A stretch of DNA of 49,475 nucleotides from the NCBI GenBank assembly GCA_946188155.1, contig CAMHUC010000023.1, positions 1 through 49,475 of the forward strand, read 5' to 3'. The translations under genes and the position numbers were made by a program. Below are positions 7,142-16,499 of this stretch, piece after piece (positions within the stretch are counted from its first letter, which is position 1; each line of letters opens with the position of its first letter). Source of the DNA: an uncultured bacterium. Lineage in GTDB: Bacteria; Bacteroidota; Bacteroidia; Bacteroidales; Bacteroidaceae. The notes below the pieces were generated by a model that was not told the DNA's origin, did no database searches, and saw only the letters and a list, made by a program, of their open reading frames with translations.

Positions 7142-8148
7142 TGAAAAGCAATATGAGATACCGGTTACCACTCCTGCTGTTCCTGTGGCTCAGCCTGACC
7201 GTTAGGCTGCAGGCTCAGGATTTCCGCATAGCAAAGTTCCAGCAGAATCTGCTTGATCTGACGGCATCACGCAGTGCCGTCGTCGACAAGAATGGAGATG
7301 CCTGTGCGCTCATCAAGTTCACTGCGCGCGACCAGCAGTTCACCTTCGAGCCCAATATGGGCGTGGTGAAGCAGGTGCAGCAGGTGGGCGAAACCTGGCT
7401 CTACGTGCCCCAGCATACCAAGCGCATCACCATCCGCCACCCCCAGTTGGGTGTGCTCCACGACTACGTGATACCCGTCAGCATAGAGCAGAAGATGGTC
7501 TATGAGGCAGAGATAGAGATTACCAGTGAGGACTATCTGCGCTCACTGCTGCAGACGGCAAAGACCGACACGGTGCGCATCATGGTGCCTCAGGAGCCTA
7601 CCGTGATACATACTGACAGGGAGCGCAGCGTGTTCTTTAACCTGGGCCTGGGCTTCAATGCTGTGGGGCTGATGGGGCCTACCGCCTATCTGGGTTTCAA
7701 CTTTAGGCGCCACGTAGTAGAAGGCGGCGTGGTATATGGCATCGGCAAGGCGAAGAACATCAGCGTGTTCCAGAAAGACAATGGGGCCTTCTGGGGAACC
7801 TATGACTACAAGGCGATGCGTCTCTTCGTGCGCTACGGCTACGACATCGAACTTTCTGACATGCTCATCACGCCACTGGCTGGTGCTGCCGTCAACAACA
7901 TCAGTAGCACTGAGGTGAAACGCAGCAGCAGCGGCGACTTGTTCAGCAAGCTGAACACCGTGTCGGCCACCGTGGGCTGCCGCCTGAGCTACTGCATCGG
8001 CAAGACCATCCGCCTGCAGCTGCTGCCTGAGTACACCTTTGGCGTGAAAAAGGATGGTAGTTTCGACGTGCTGAAAGATGTCGACTCGAAGATTAAGTCG
8101 TGGTCCGACGGACTGAGCGTGACTGCGGGCATAGCATTCCATTTCTAA
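7138..8148 (+). CDS. Outer-membrane beta-barrel protein (operon gene 4)
   Basis: 336 aa with a signal peptide (LPLLLFLWLSLTVRLQAQ). The N-terminal half is periplasmic-like and resembles PEGA/carboxypeptidase-regulatory-type domains (ETWLYVPQHTKRITIRHP, then QLGVLHDYVIPV). From about residue 165 alternating hydrophobic strands appear (FFNLGLGFNAVGLMGPTAYL and others), and the protein ends SVTAGIAFHF. A terminal aromatic residue after an even-odd strand pattern is typical of barrels inserted by BamA. It is the likely outer-membrane component of this operon. Confidence 0.75.
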   Translation: MMKSNMRYRLPLLLFLWLSLTVRLQAQDFRIAKFQQNLLDLTASRSAVVDKNGDACALIKFTARDQQFTFEPNMGVVKQVQQVGETWLYVPQHTKRITIRHPQLGVLHDYVIPVSIEQKMVYEAEIEITSEDYLRSLLQTAKTDTVRIMVPQEPTVIHTDRERSVFFNLGLGFNAVGLMGPTAYLGFNFRRHVVEGGVVYGIGKAKNISVFQKDNGAFWGTYDYKAMRLFVRYGYDIELSDMLITPLAGAAVNNISSTEVKRSSSGDLFSKLNTVSATVGCRLSYCIGKTIRLQLLPEYTFGVKKDGSFDVLKDVDSKIKSWSDGLSVTAGIAFHF

Positions 8149-8163
8149 AAAACGTGTTGCATT

Positions 8164-8871
8164 ATGAGGAAGATACCCCTTTACCTATTATATATTTGTG
8201 TCGTCAGCACAGCAGTGGCCTGCTCCAGCGCGTGGGATGACAAATATGGCGAGACGGCTTTCGGTGCCGTAACGTCCATCTCGCTCAGCGTTGGCACTGC
8301 GGAGCTTTCGTACGAGAGTCAGGGTGGAGCCAACGATGTACCCGTGGCTGCCAACGTACCGTGGACGGTGAGCAGCGGCGCTGCCTGGCTGACTGTGAAC
8401 AGGAATGACGCGGGCACCTCGCTCTCCGTAATATGCCAGCCCAACATGAGTCTCAACGAGCGCCAGGCCACCCTGACGGTGAGCGGCGTGGGCCAGACGC
8501 TGACCATCGCCGTCAGCCAGAGGGGCGTGACGGCACCCAACGTCGGCACGCCCGGAGTCGGTACTGTGGAGAAGCATTCGGCCAACTGCCAATTCACCTT
8601 TTCCTCTGCCGACCTCGATGTGACGGCGTGCGGCGTCTGCTATAGCTCCACTACCAGCGAGCCAACCACCGACAGCGCTACGCTGCGGCAGGACAACAGC
8701 GGCAGGAGCGGACAAGCGGCCTTTGCGCTGACAGGGCTTAACAGCAAGACCACCTACCATCTGCGTGCCTTCATCACGACGGCCTTAGGCACCCACTACA
8801 GCGAGGTCGTAGAATTCACCACGCTTGCCTCGGTGCCCAACGAGGGTGACAATGGCACACCACAGGAATAA
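8164..8871 (+). CDS. BACON-domain lipoprotein (operon gene 5)
   Basis: 235 aa. The N-terminus is a lipoprotein signal with lipobox TAVAC (Cys near residue 20), so it is probably lipid-anchored. Residues about 40-120 form a BACON domain (ANVPWTVSSGAAWLTVN, then LNERQATLTVSG and LTIAVSQRG). BACON modules are usually carbohydrate- or mucin-associated spacers in Bacteroidota. Residues about 130-225 look like a fibronectin-III or Ig-like domain (CGVCYSSTTSEPT, then LNSKTTYHLRAFITTALGTHYS). It could be a surface-exposed binding or scaffold protein that works with the barrel and the giant MBG protein. Confidence 0.8.
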   Translation: MRKIPLYLLYICVVSTAVACSSAWDDKYGETAFGAVTSISLSVGTAELSYESQGGANDVPVAANVPWTVSSGAAWLTVNRNDAGTSLSVICQPNMSLNERQATLTVSGVGQTLTIAVSQRGVTAPNVGTPGVGTVEKHSANCQFTFSSADLDVTACGVCYSSTTSEPTTDSATLRQDNSGRSGQAAFALTGLNSKTTYHLRAFITTALGTHYSEVVEFTTLASVPNEGDNGTPQE

Positions 8872-8897
8872 AAACAACCAGACAGAAAGCAAGAAAG

Positions 8898-11800
8898 ATG
8901 ACAACAGTTAGGAATATCACCATCAGGCGCGGTATGCTCGTGCTGCTCACGCTGCTCATGAGCGCCATTGCCCAGGCAGAAATCACAGAGTGGCGGGTCT
9001 CAGAGGGGCAGACATTCGCCTCGGGGCAGACCATAGACGAGAACAAGATTTCGCTGACCTTCGGCGAGGCCGGAGGCCCTGAGTTCCAGGAGGCTCAACA
9101 CGACCCGTTCGACGGGTATGACTTCTATGCCCCCGGTAATAATGTGAATGGCGACAAGGAGGGCGGCACCTTCTACACGTTCAGGCCCCATCGTGACGGC
9201 TGGCTGAGCATCAGGGTAAGGCTGAATCATGGAAAACAGCTGTATATCGAGGAAAACGGCACTCCCCTGCCCGACTACGATGGCAGGGTGACCGGCGAGG
9301 ACGAGCCTTACGAGCAAGAGTATGTCCTCTGGGTAACAGGTGGAAGGGTCTATAAGGTGTATGCAAGCGGCTCGAAGCTGGGCTTCTATGGCTTTCGTTT
9401 TGACTGGCAGGAGGGCATGTATGAGGATTACGGCGAAAGTGTCCAGCTGAAAAAATACCTGTTCACCTATTGCTGGTCTGAGAACGAGCGTTTCTATGTA
9501 GACAACGACGACAGGATAGTCTATGATGGTGACGAGTGGGGCGGACTGGTGTGCGTATTTGATCAGCGCCAGGACTGGTCCTCGTATTCCAAGGTGGTGT
9601 TTGAACTGGCCGAGCCTGCTCCCATGGATGTCCAGATCTATATGGACTTTGGAGAAGCTGGCGATGAAGTTACATCAGGGGCACCCAAGGGCTCTACGCG
9701 TGTTGAGTTTGAACGCGGCAATATGGACTGGTCGCACGTGCATGCCCTTGTGCTGCAGCCGGCGGCAAAAGGGCGGCTGCTGATTCGGAGCGTCCATCTG
9801 GAGAAAGGCGGCTTCGTGGTGGACAAGTTCAAGTACCACCTGCTGTCGGGAACGGGAAATGTGGAGGTGATAGGCATAGAGAATGCTTCTGGTGAGGTGA
9901 CGATACCCGAGCGCGTGACCTATGGAGGCATTACCTATACCGTGACAACTATCGGTGCCCTGAGATTTGTTACTAATGTGACAACGCTGAACGTGCCAAA
10001 TACCGTGAAAAAGATTGGGTATCAGGCCTTTGTCTACAGCAGTTTTGTCACAATCAATCTGCCTGCTTCAGTCGAGGAGATAGGCGACCAGGCCTTTATT
10101 GCCTGTGACAGGCTGCACGACATCCATGTAGATGCCGCCAACAAGAATTTCAAGAGTATTGACGGTGTGCTCTTCACCAAGGATATGGAGCGTATTGTCC
10201 GCTATCCGGCGACCAAAACCGGCGGATATAGGATACCCGACGGTGTGAAGATTCTTGGTACAAGTGCCTTCGACGCTTGCCGCAAGCTGACCACCGTAGT
10301 TCTGCCGGAATCGGTTAGCGTATGTTGGTGGTATCCGTTCTGGGGTTGTAACAGCCTGTCATCCGTCGTCAGTCTTCGCAAGAACGAACTGTTCTACAGT
10401 GACTCGTTTATGGATGATGCCGGATTCAGCCGTGCCACGCTTTATGTGCCGAAAGGCAGTACGGCGGCGTACAAGTCGAATCAGATGTGGGGCAGGTTCA
10501 GAGAGGTGAAGGAGATTCCCTCAGAGATTACGATTACGGCTAAGAGCTTCGAGATAACATACGGCGGCAGCTTGCCTGCCTATACCTTCACGGCCACCGA
10601 CAACCTGTTTGTGGGAGAGCCGAAGATTACCTGTAGTGCCACCAAGACATCGGGTGCCGGCACCTACGACATCATCATCGACAAAGCATCCATTAGCAGT
10701 CCTACGACGCTGAAGATCGTTAACGGAAAGCTGACCATCAAGAAGGCACCGCTGACCATCAGTGTGGGTAACTATACGAAGCGCCAGGGAGACCCGATGC
10801 CGGAATTCAAGCTGAGCTACGGTGGCTTTGTGAATAGGGAGAGGGTGAGCGTGCTGAAAAAGCAGCCCACCATCTCGTGCAGCGCCACTGTAAGCAGCGC
10901 CCCAGGTGAGTATCCTATCACGCTGACGGGGGCACAGGCAGACAACTACGACATCACTTATCGCAACGGCACGCTGACGGTGACAGCAGCCCAGGCCATC
11001 GTCATCAGCGCCAAGAGCTATACCATCGGCTATGGCGACCCCATCCCCACACTGGAGTACACGGTAAGTGGCGGGGCCCTGGAAGGCGGTACTCCTACGT
11101 TGAGTTGTGCTGCCGGTGCCGTGGGCAGCCGTCCGAATGCTGGCGTGTACGACATTGTGGTGAACAAAGGTGGCGTGACAAACTATAATGTGAGTCTGGT
11201 GAAGGGCACCCTCACCGTGAACAAGGCACCGCTGACCATCAGTGTGGGAAACTATACGAAGCGCCAGGGAGACCCGATGCCGGAATTCAAGCTGAGCTAC
11301 AGTGGCTTTGTAAATAGGGAGAGTGTGAGCGTGCTGAAAAAGCAGCCCACCATCTCGTGCAGCGCCACTGTAAGCAGCGCCCCAGGTGAGTATCCTATCA
11401 CGCTGACGGGGGCACAGGCAGACAACTACGACATCACTTATCGCAACGGCACGCTGACGGTGACAGCAGCCCAGGCCATCGTCATCAGCGCCAAGAGCTA
11501 TACCATCGGCTATGGCGACCCCATCCCCACACTGGAGTACACGGTAAGTGGCGGGGCCCTGGAAGGCGGTACTCCTACGTTGAGTTGTGCTGCCGGTGCT
11601 GTGGGTAGCCGTCCGGACGCTGGCGTGTACGACATTGTGGTGAACAAGGGGGGCGTGACCAACTACAATGTGAGTCTGGTGAAGGGCACCCTCACCGTGA
11701 ACAAGGCATCGCTAAGAGTCAGCGTAGGCAACTATACAAAATACGAGGGTGAAGACATGCCCGAAATGACCATCAGCTACAGCGGCTTCAAGAATGGTGA

Positions 11801-13424
11801 CGACAGAAACGCGCTGAGGCAGCAGCCCACCATCAGCTGCGAGGCCACCAAGTGGTCGCCAGCTGGCAACTATCCCATCACGGTGTCGGGAGGCGAATCG
11901 CCCAACTACGACATCACCTATCGCAACGGCACACTGACGGTGAAGCACGTGTTCAGCATGGCCTTGAGCACCCTGGGCCACGGCTCTATCGGCTATCAGG
12001 GGAATGAGGTGACCAACTTCCAGCGCTTCAAGGTGCGCGAGGGGACCACGGTGAGCCTGACCATCAACCCGGACAATGGCTACAAGTTGGACAAACTGAC
12101 ACAGAACGGTGTGGATGTCACCTCGCGTCTGAGCAACAACCGTTATGAGCTGAACAACCTGGCCGAGGATATCAATATCGTGGCAACGTTCGTAGAGACT
12201 AATGACAACTTCAGCAACGGCATGGTTAGCTTCACCACCCTGTCGGCACCCAACGGAACGGTTAGTGTTGCAAAGGTGAACTACGCCGCCGACCGATGCC
12301 TGCTAGGAGGCGGCGTTAAGATACCCTCGACGGTAGAGCACAACGGCCATACGTGGACGGTGGAAGGCATCGCCAACAACGCCTTCAGCAGCTGCGGCGA
12401 CATGGTGTATGTGCAACTGCCCGCTACTCTCAAGGCTGGCTATATGGGAGCATCGCTCTTCACGGGCTGCAGCAGTCTGGCGGCCATCGAGTGGGAAGCC
12501 GCCTTTGTCATGACCGATGCCATGCTAGGCACCGTGAACAACCCCAACCTGCTGTTCTACACCAAGGACAAGGCATACGCTCCTGCCAGCGTGGCCAATG
12601 TGGTGGTTGACGGGCGAGCCGGAGAAATACGCCTCAGCGAGACAGGCAATTTCTTCTGCCCCAAGGCGTTTACTGCCTCTGCCATCAGTTACACCCACAA
12701 CTATTCCATGCAGTCGGCTATCGGAGGCATCGGTGGATGGGAAACCATCGCCCTGCCCTTCGACGTGCAGAAAGTGAGCCACGACGCGGCGGGGCAGATA
12801 GTGCCCTTCACGCATTGGAGCGGCAGCGACGATGCCCACCGGCCTTTCTGGCTCTTCGGCTATGAAAGTTCTGGCTTTGCACGCGCCTACGGTATCAAGG
12901 CTAACACGCCTTACCTGATCTGTATGCCGAACAACGACGAGTATGAGTCGGACTACAGACTGGCTGGCAATGTCACCTTCTCTGCTGAGGATGCAGAGGT
13001 GAAACCCACCACAGAACTGTATCTGGGCGTGCGGGGCAGTAGGAGGTTCGTACCCTCCTTCAGTCATCAGACTAAGCAGTCGCAGGTTTATGCCCTCAAC
13101 GTGAGCAATGAGCAGCACAGCGAGACCAACGGCGAGACGGCGGGCAGCGTATTCGTGAGCGGACTCCGCGATGTCAGTCCCTTTGAGGCGTATATGACAA
13201 GCTCTGAAGCCAACGCCCGTGGCATCATCGGCATAGAGATAGATGGGGCTACAAGCCTGGGCGGCATACTCGCCGGCGCTCAGGGTGGACTGCAGCACGT
13301 GTACAATATGCAAGGCCAGCTCCTGATACAGACGGACAGTGAGGCGGAACTGAGACGACTCTTGAGACAGTTGCCATCGGGAGTGTATATTGTGAACGGG
13401 AAAAAAAGAGAGTTGAAGAATTGA
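8898..13424 (+). CDS. Giant surface protein with BspA-type leucine-rich repeats, MBG domains and a type IX sorting tail (operon gene 6)
   Basis: 1508 aa. A signal peptide (1-25, ending AIAQA) is followed by about 300 unassigned residues. BspA/LRR_5 repeats then occupy about 333-540 (VKKIGYQAF, VEEIGDQAF, VKILGTSAF). Five to six MBG-type domains lie at about 542-1015, recognisable by YTIGYGDPIPTLEYT and NYDITYRNGTLTV. A divergent InlB-like repeat sits at about 1016-1095, and a second BspA-like stretch at about 1128-1235. The tail at about 1465-1508 (VYNMQGQ, then LPSGVYIVNGKK) is a type A type IX secretion signal. It is probably exported by the Por system and attached to the cell surface. The MBG part contains a near-identical 480-bp duplication, described separately. 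Confidence 0.85.
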   Translation: MTTVRNITIRRGMLVLLTLLMSAIAQAEITEWRVSEGQTFASGQTIDENKISLTFGEAGGPEFQEAQHDPFDGYDFYAPGNNVNGDKEGGTFYTFRPHRDGWLSIRVRLNHGKQLYIEENGTPLPDYDGRVTGEDEPYEQEYVLWVTGGRVYKVYASGSKLGFYGFRFDWQEGMYEDYGESVQLKKYLFTYCWSENERFYVDNDDRIVYDGDEWGGLVCVFDQRQDWSSYSKVVFELAEPAPMDVQIYMDFGEAGDEVTSGAPKGSTRVEFERGNMDWSHVHALVLQPAAKGRLLIRSVHLEKGGFVVDKFKYHLLSGTGNVEVIGIENASGEVTIPERVTYGGITYTVTTIGALRFVTNVTTLNVPNTVKKIGYQAFVYSSFVTINLPASVEEIGDQAFIACDRLHDIHVDAANKNFKSIDGVLFTKDMERIVRYPATKTGGYRIPDGVKILGTSAFDACRKLTTVVLPESVSVCWWYPFWGCNSLSSVVSLRKNELFYSDSFMDDAGFSRATLYVPKGSTAAYKSNQMWGRFREVKEIPSEITITAKSFEITYGGSLPAYTFTATDNLFVGEPKITCSATKTSGAGTYDIIIDKASISSPTTLKIVNGKLTIKKAPLTISVGNYTKRQGDPMPEFKLSYGGFVNRERVSVLKKQPTISCSATVSSAPGEYPITLTGAQADNYDITYRNGTLTVTAAQAIVISAKSYTIGYGDPIPTLEYTVSGGALEGGTPTLSCAAGAVGSRPNAGVYDIVVNKGGVTNYNVSLVKGTLTVNKAPLTISVGNYTKRQGDPMPEFKLSYSGFVNRESVSVLKKQPTISCSATVSSAPGEYPITLTGAQADNYDITYRNGTLTVTAAQAIVISAKSYTIGYGDPIPTLEYTVSGGALEGGTPTLSCAAGAVGSRPDAGVYDIVVNKGGVTNYNVSLVKGTLTVNKASLRVSVGNYTKYEGEDMPEMTISYSGFKNGDDRNALRQQPTISCEATKWSPAGNYPITVSGGESPNYDITYRNGTLTVKHVFSMALSTLGHGSIGYQGNEVTNFQRFKVREGTTVSLTINPDNGYKLDKLTQNGVDVTSRLSNNRYELNNLAEDINIVATFVETNDNFSNGMVSFTTLSAPNGTVSVAKVNYAADRCLLGGGVKIPSTVEHNGHTWTVEGIANNAFSSCGDMVYVQLPATLKAGYMGASLFTGCSSLAAIEWEAAFVMTDAMLGTVNNPNLLFYTKDKAYAPASVANVVVDGRAGEIRLSETGNFFCPKAFTASAISYTHNYSMQSAIGGIGGWETIALPFDVQKVSHDAAGQIVPFTHWSGSDDAHRPFWLFGYESSGFARAYGIKANTPYLICMPNNDEYESDYRLAGNVTFSAEDAEVKPTTELYLGVRGSRRFVPSFSHQTKQSQVYALNVSNEQHSETNGETAGSVFVSGLRDVSPFEAYMTSSEANARGIIGIEIDGATSLGGILAGAQGGLQHVYNMQGQLLIQTDSEAELRRLLRQLPSGVYIVNGKKRELKN
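10745..11704 (+). repeat. 480-bp tandem duplication inside the MBG region
   Basis: Positions 10745-11224 and 11225-11704 are tandem copies of exactly 480 bp (160 codons, two MBG units). By eye I count about 13 differences, all outside a stretch of 275 identical bases (10845-11119 against 11325-11599). A third, more diverged single unit follows from 11705. The pattern implies recent duplication or gene conversion and permits in-frame copy-number change. Confidence 0.85.
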
Positions 13425-13447
13425 ACATTAATTATAAAGGAATGATT

Positions 13448-14137
13448 ATGAGGAAATGGATAGTATCTTGCTTGGCAGCATGGCTGCTGCCAGTAGCATC
13501 GCAAGCTCAGACGGTGAAGCTGCCGACAAAGAAGGTCGGTGTAACCACAGAGTCACCGACAAAACAAGAGGCTGCGCCAACTAAGCCGCCGAAGGAGAAG
13601 CCCGTTACACCCACCGAGAACCAAGGAGGCACCATCACGCTGCCTACCACCAAGAAGGGCAGCGGCGAGGAGACGGCGCCGGACGCCCCCGCAACCCCTG
13701 TATTAGCCGCTGGCGGCAACGGGACTGTGAAACTGCCTGTAACAGTGCGCAAGCGCACGGCACCACGGGCAAAGCCCATCGTCAAGAAGCCCAAAAAGGA
13801 GGACAACGAGATTTATGAGTCGGCGGAGCACATGCCTACCTATCCCGGTGGGGTGCAGGAACTGGCAAGCTTTATTGCCGCGAATATGCACTATCCGGAG
13901 GAGGCAATGGCCGATAGCATACAGGACATCGTGCAGGTGAGCTTTGTCGTGGAGAAAGACGGCACGCCTACCGAATTTGAGGTGATTGACGACCATCACC
14001 CAGCCTTGGAGGCCGAGGCCGTTCGCGTGCTGCAGCAGATGCCTAAGTGGAATCCCGCCACCCAGAACGGTGTAAAAGTAAGGGTGGAATATGTTGTGCC
14101 AGTGAAATTTAGTTTGTCAAATCCAATAAAAGAATAG
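13448..14137 (+). CDS. TonB C-terminal domain protein (operon gene 7)
   Basis: About 229 aa from ATG 13448, which follows AAAGGA at a good distance. The longer ORF from TTG 13421 overlaps the previous gene and lacks support. A signal peptide (WIVSCLAAWLLPVASQAQ) precedes a Pro/Lys/Thr-rich linker (about 22-125) with the repeated motif (V/I)-(K/T)-LP. The last 95 residues are a TonB/energy-transducer domain (MPTYPGGVQELASFIAANMH, then YPEEAMADSIQDIVQVSFVV and VRVLQQMPKWNPATQNG). The N-terminus looks cleavable rather than like a true TonB membrane anchor, so this protein may be periplasmic instead of part of an ExbBD complex. Four bases separate it from the next gene. Confidence 0.8.
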   Translation: MRKWIVSCLAAWLLPVASQAQTVKLPTKKVGVTTESPTKQEAAPTKPPKEKPVTPTENQGGTITLPTTKKGSGEETAPDAPATPVLAAGGNGTVKLPVTVRKRTAPRAKPIVKKPKKEDNEIYESAEHMPTYPGGVQELASFIAANMHYPEEAMADSIQDIVQVSFVVEKDGTPTEFEVIDDHHPALEAEAVRVLQQMPKWNPATQNGVKVRVEYVVPVKFSLSNPIKE

Positions 14138-14141
14138 CGTT

Positions 14142-15965
14142 ATGAAAAAACTGTCATTAATCATTTTTTCTGCACTGGCAATGGTTGCTTGCAACCAGAC
14201 GGCAGTCAATGATGGGATTCAGTATCTCCCCTTCCAGGAGAGTCAGAAGTCGGGATGGGGCCTGATAGGCACCGATGGGCAAGTGCTGGTAAGCGATGAC
14301 TACAAGCAGATGCCCACAGTGGTGATGCACAACCGCTACTTCGCCAAGAACAAGGATGGCAAGTGGGAGCTGTACGGTGTGGAGAACCAGCCTCGGCAGA
14401 TAGGCACCGACGAGTACACTCAGGTGGGGGCATTCGTGGCCGAGGTCGCCCCTGTGGTGGAGGAGGGCAAGTCGGTAGAGTTTATCGACACAGAGGGTAA
14501 TGTGGCCTTTACGCTCGACCGTGTTGACGGCAAGCAGGTGTCTACATGCACTAATTTCTCCGACGGCGTTGCCGTTTTCCGTGCCGGCAAATATTGTGGT
14601 GCCATCAATACCAGGGGCGAGGTCATCATCGACCCCAGATACATAGAGATCCTGCCTGCCAATGAGGGCAAGATGCTGGCTCTCGACAGGAAGTATGAGA
14701 AAAACCTGAGGCAAGGCGAGATTGACGACATCAACTATACCATCATCGCCACCGACGGCAAAGAGCTGGGCACCATCTCCACCCGACGCTTCAAGATTGC
14801 CAGCCGCAGCTTCGTGAGCGGAGCCCTGGTAGTGACCGACGAGAGTGGCAACGGCACTGTGCGCACAGGTCTGATCAACGAGAAGGGTGACTGGATAGTG
14901 AAGCCCACCGACAAGATCAAGAGCGTCAAGGCCATCCGAAACAATACGTTTATCTTTAGCGACGGCGATGCCTACGGTGTCATGAATTTCGAGGGCGATC
15001 AGGTCATCCGGCCCCGCTATGCGAACCTGATCTATGCTGACCAGGGAGAACTGCTCTTTGCCAAGGATGACAAGGAGAAGGCAGAGTATAAGCTCATCGA
15101 CATGCAGGAGAAGCAGGTGGGCCGCGATCAGTTCAGCAATGTCCTGCCTTTTATCGGGAGCAAAGCCATTGTGCAGGAGAGTGCCGACAACTGGATCCTG
15201 ATCGACGAGAAGGGTGAGGATCAGCGCCTCAAGCAGGACATCTACAGCATCTCTGCTTCTGCTAAGGGCGACGAAGTGCTCGTCAGCGAGTATGTGGACT
15301 ATGAAAGTGTCATCAGTGCCCTGCGATTGACAAAGGACGGTTTCCTCGATATGACGCTCAGCATGGATGCAGAGCATATTGCAAATACCGTGTGGACGAT
15401 AGAGGCTGCTGGTGAGCTTGGTGGCGAGAAGATTGCTGCCGATGCTAGCCGTTTTGCGGGTAAGTCGGAGGTTGATGGTCATTTCATAGTTAATGGCATA
15501 CGTATCTCACTGTCCTCGAACTTCGATGAGTCGATGGCTGTCGGTGTCGGCGGGGGTGCCCAGTTCAGCAAGATTACCCCCAACCAGATTGGCTTGCAGA
15601 TTCCTGCCGTGGGCATGCTTCGCGGAAAGAGCGGTGTCATGGCACGCGACATCATCAGTCGTGTACAGGCCTTTGGACAGACGGTACAGTCGAACCAAAA
15701 TGCCGCCATCGTCAAGGTGGGCGAGGCTGCCTACTTCGTGGCAAACTCCGGCACGGGTGTCTATGTGGTCTATGGCCTGCTCGATGTGAACCAGATAGAC
15801 ATCTCACAGTATCAGAGCATCGTCGATAAGGCTGCTGCTCCTGTGAAACGCTACGAGACGGAGCAAGTGTTCGACATTATCGAGTCTACCATTGAGGATG
15901 TCTACTCCATCGGCGGTGCCTTTGCGGATTCGCTGGAGTCACTTGGAGAGAAATATTCTGATTGA
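14142..15965 (+). CDS. WG-repeat lipoprotein (operon gene 8)
   Basis: 607 aa with a lipoprotein signal (SALAMVACN; Cys near residue 17). From about residue 35 to 350 the sequence repeats WG-type beta motifs: SGWGLIGTDGQVLVSDDYKQ, GKYCGAINTRGEVIIDPRY, TGLINEKGDWIVKP and YGVMNFEGDQVIRPRY. These form propeller- or solenoid-like structures and are common in Bacteroidota surface lipoproteins. The C-terminal third (about 390-607) is a different domain without a recognised family. It is the last gene of the operon: the strong terminator at 15984-16032 follows directly. Confidence 0.8.
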   Translation: MKKLSLIIFSALAMVACNQTAVNDGIQYLPFQESQKSGWGLIGTDGQVLVSDDYKQMPTVVMHNRYFAKNKDGKWELYGVENQPRQIGTDEYTQVGAFVAEVAPVVEEGKSVEFIDTEGNVAFTLDRVDGKQVSTCTNFSDGVAVFRAGKYCGAINTRGEVIIDPRYIEILPANEGKMLALDRKYEKNLRQGEIDDINYTIIATDGKELGTISTRRFKIASRSFVSGALVVTDESGNGTVRTGLINEKGDWIVKPTDKIKSVKAIRNNTFIFSDGDAYGVMNFEGDQVIRPRYANLIYADQGELLFAKDDKEKAEYKLIDMQEKQVGRDQFSNVLPFIGSKAIVQESADNWILIDEKGEDQRLKQDIYSISASAKGDEVLVSEYVDYESVISALRLTKDGFLDMTLSMDAEHIANTVWTIEAAGELGGEKIAADASRFAGKSEVDGHFIVNGIRISLSSNFDESMAVGVGGGAQFSKITPNQIGLQIPAVGMLRGKSGVMARDIISRVQAFGQTVQSNQNAAIVKVGEAAYFVANSGTGVYVVYGLLDVNQIDISQYQSIVDKAAAPVKRYETEQVFDIIESTIEDVYSIGGAFADSLESLGEKYSD

Positions 15966-15983
15966 CTGTATTCCCCCTCCTTT

Positions 15984-16032
15984 AAGTCTACCTCTAACTC
16001 CCCCGGCAGGAGGAGTTAGAGGCTGACTTTTC
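15984..16032 (+). terminator. Terminator of the secreted operon
   Basis: AAGTC plus CCTCTAACTCC (15984-16001) pairs with GGAGTTAGAGG plus GACTT (16012-16029), about 16 bp with a two-base internal bulge. A short T-run and TCATC follow. It lies right after the stop of the WG-repeat gene. Confidence 0.65.
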
Positions 16033-16064
16033 ATCATGCAATTTTAATCTCTACATCTCTGATA

Positions 16065-16424
16065 ATGAAAAAGATAATACTGATAGGATTTATGGCCATC
16101 TTTTTTACGTCTGTCCACGCCCAGCAGATATCGTATATCAAGGCCGACGGGGCTTGGTATCAGGTGTATGATGAGGCTGGGAAGAAGGTCACCACGCTGT
16201 CGAAACAGACTGTTGGCGAGGTGGTCGGCTGGGGCAGTGATTTCTTCGTGGCTGTAGACGGGGCTTGGGTGAAGACCTACGACGTCAATGGCAAGAAGAT
16301 ATGCACACTCTCAAAGCAGACTGTAGGAGAGGTCATAGGCGTTTCCGGCAGCACCTTTACCTGTCGTGAAGGCAGATGGATCAAGATCTACGACAAGAAA
16401 GGCAAGAAGTTAGAGTCCTTTTGA
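16065..16424 (+). CDS. Small secreted protein with three internal repeats
   Basis: 119 aa with a signal peptide (IILIGFMAIFFTSVHAQ). The mature part is almost entirely three copies of one unit: GAWYQVYDEAGKKVTTLSKQ, GAWVKTYDVNGKKICTLSKQ and a shorter GRWIKIYDKKGKK; TVGEV(V/I)G follows the first two. Such short beta-hairpin repeats resemble a minimal propeller or WG-like solenoid and echo the WG-repeat protein upstream. No promoter with TAnnTTTG is evident in the 36 nt between the terminator and the ATG, so expression may depend on read-through. Confidence 0.65.
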   Translation: MKKIILIGFMAIFFTSVHAQQISYIKADGAWYQVYDEAGKKVTTLSKQTVGEVVGWGSDFFVAVDGAWVKTYDVNGKKICTLSKQTVGEVIGVSGSTFTCREGRWIKIYDKKGKKLESF

Positions 16425-16499
16425 AAATAAAATTCAAACTTAAATACCCATTATATTACACCGCCACGCCCGTCCGCATCACGTCGCGGTAGAGAGGTA

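Noticed and set aside
13421..13447. TTG start extending the TonB-C gene upstream.
   Set aside because: It overlaps the previous stop region, while ATG 13448 has a good AAAGGA and a clean signal peptide.
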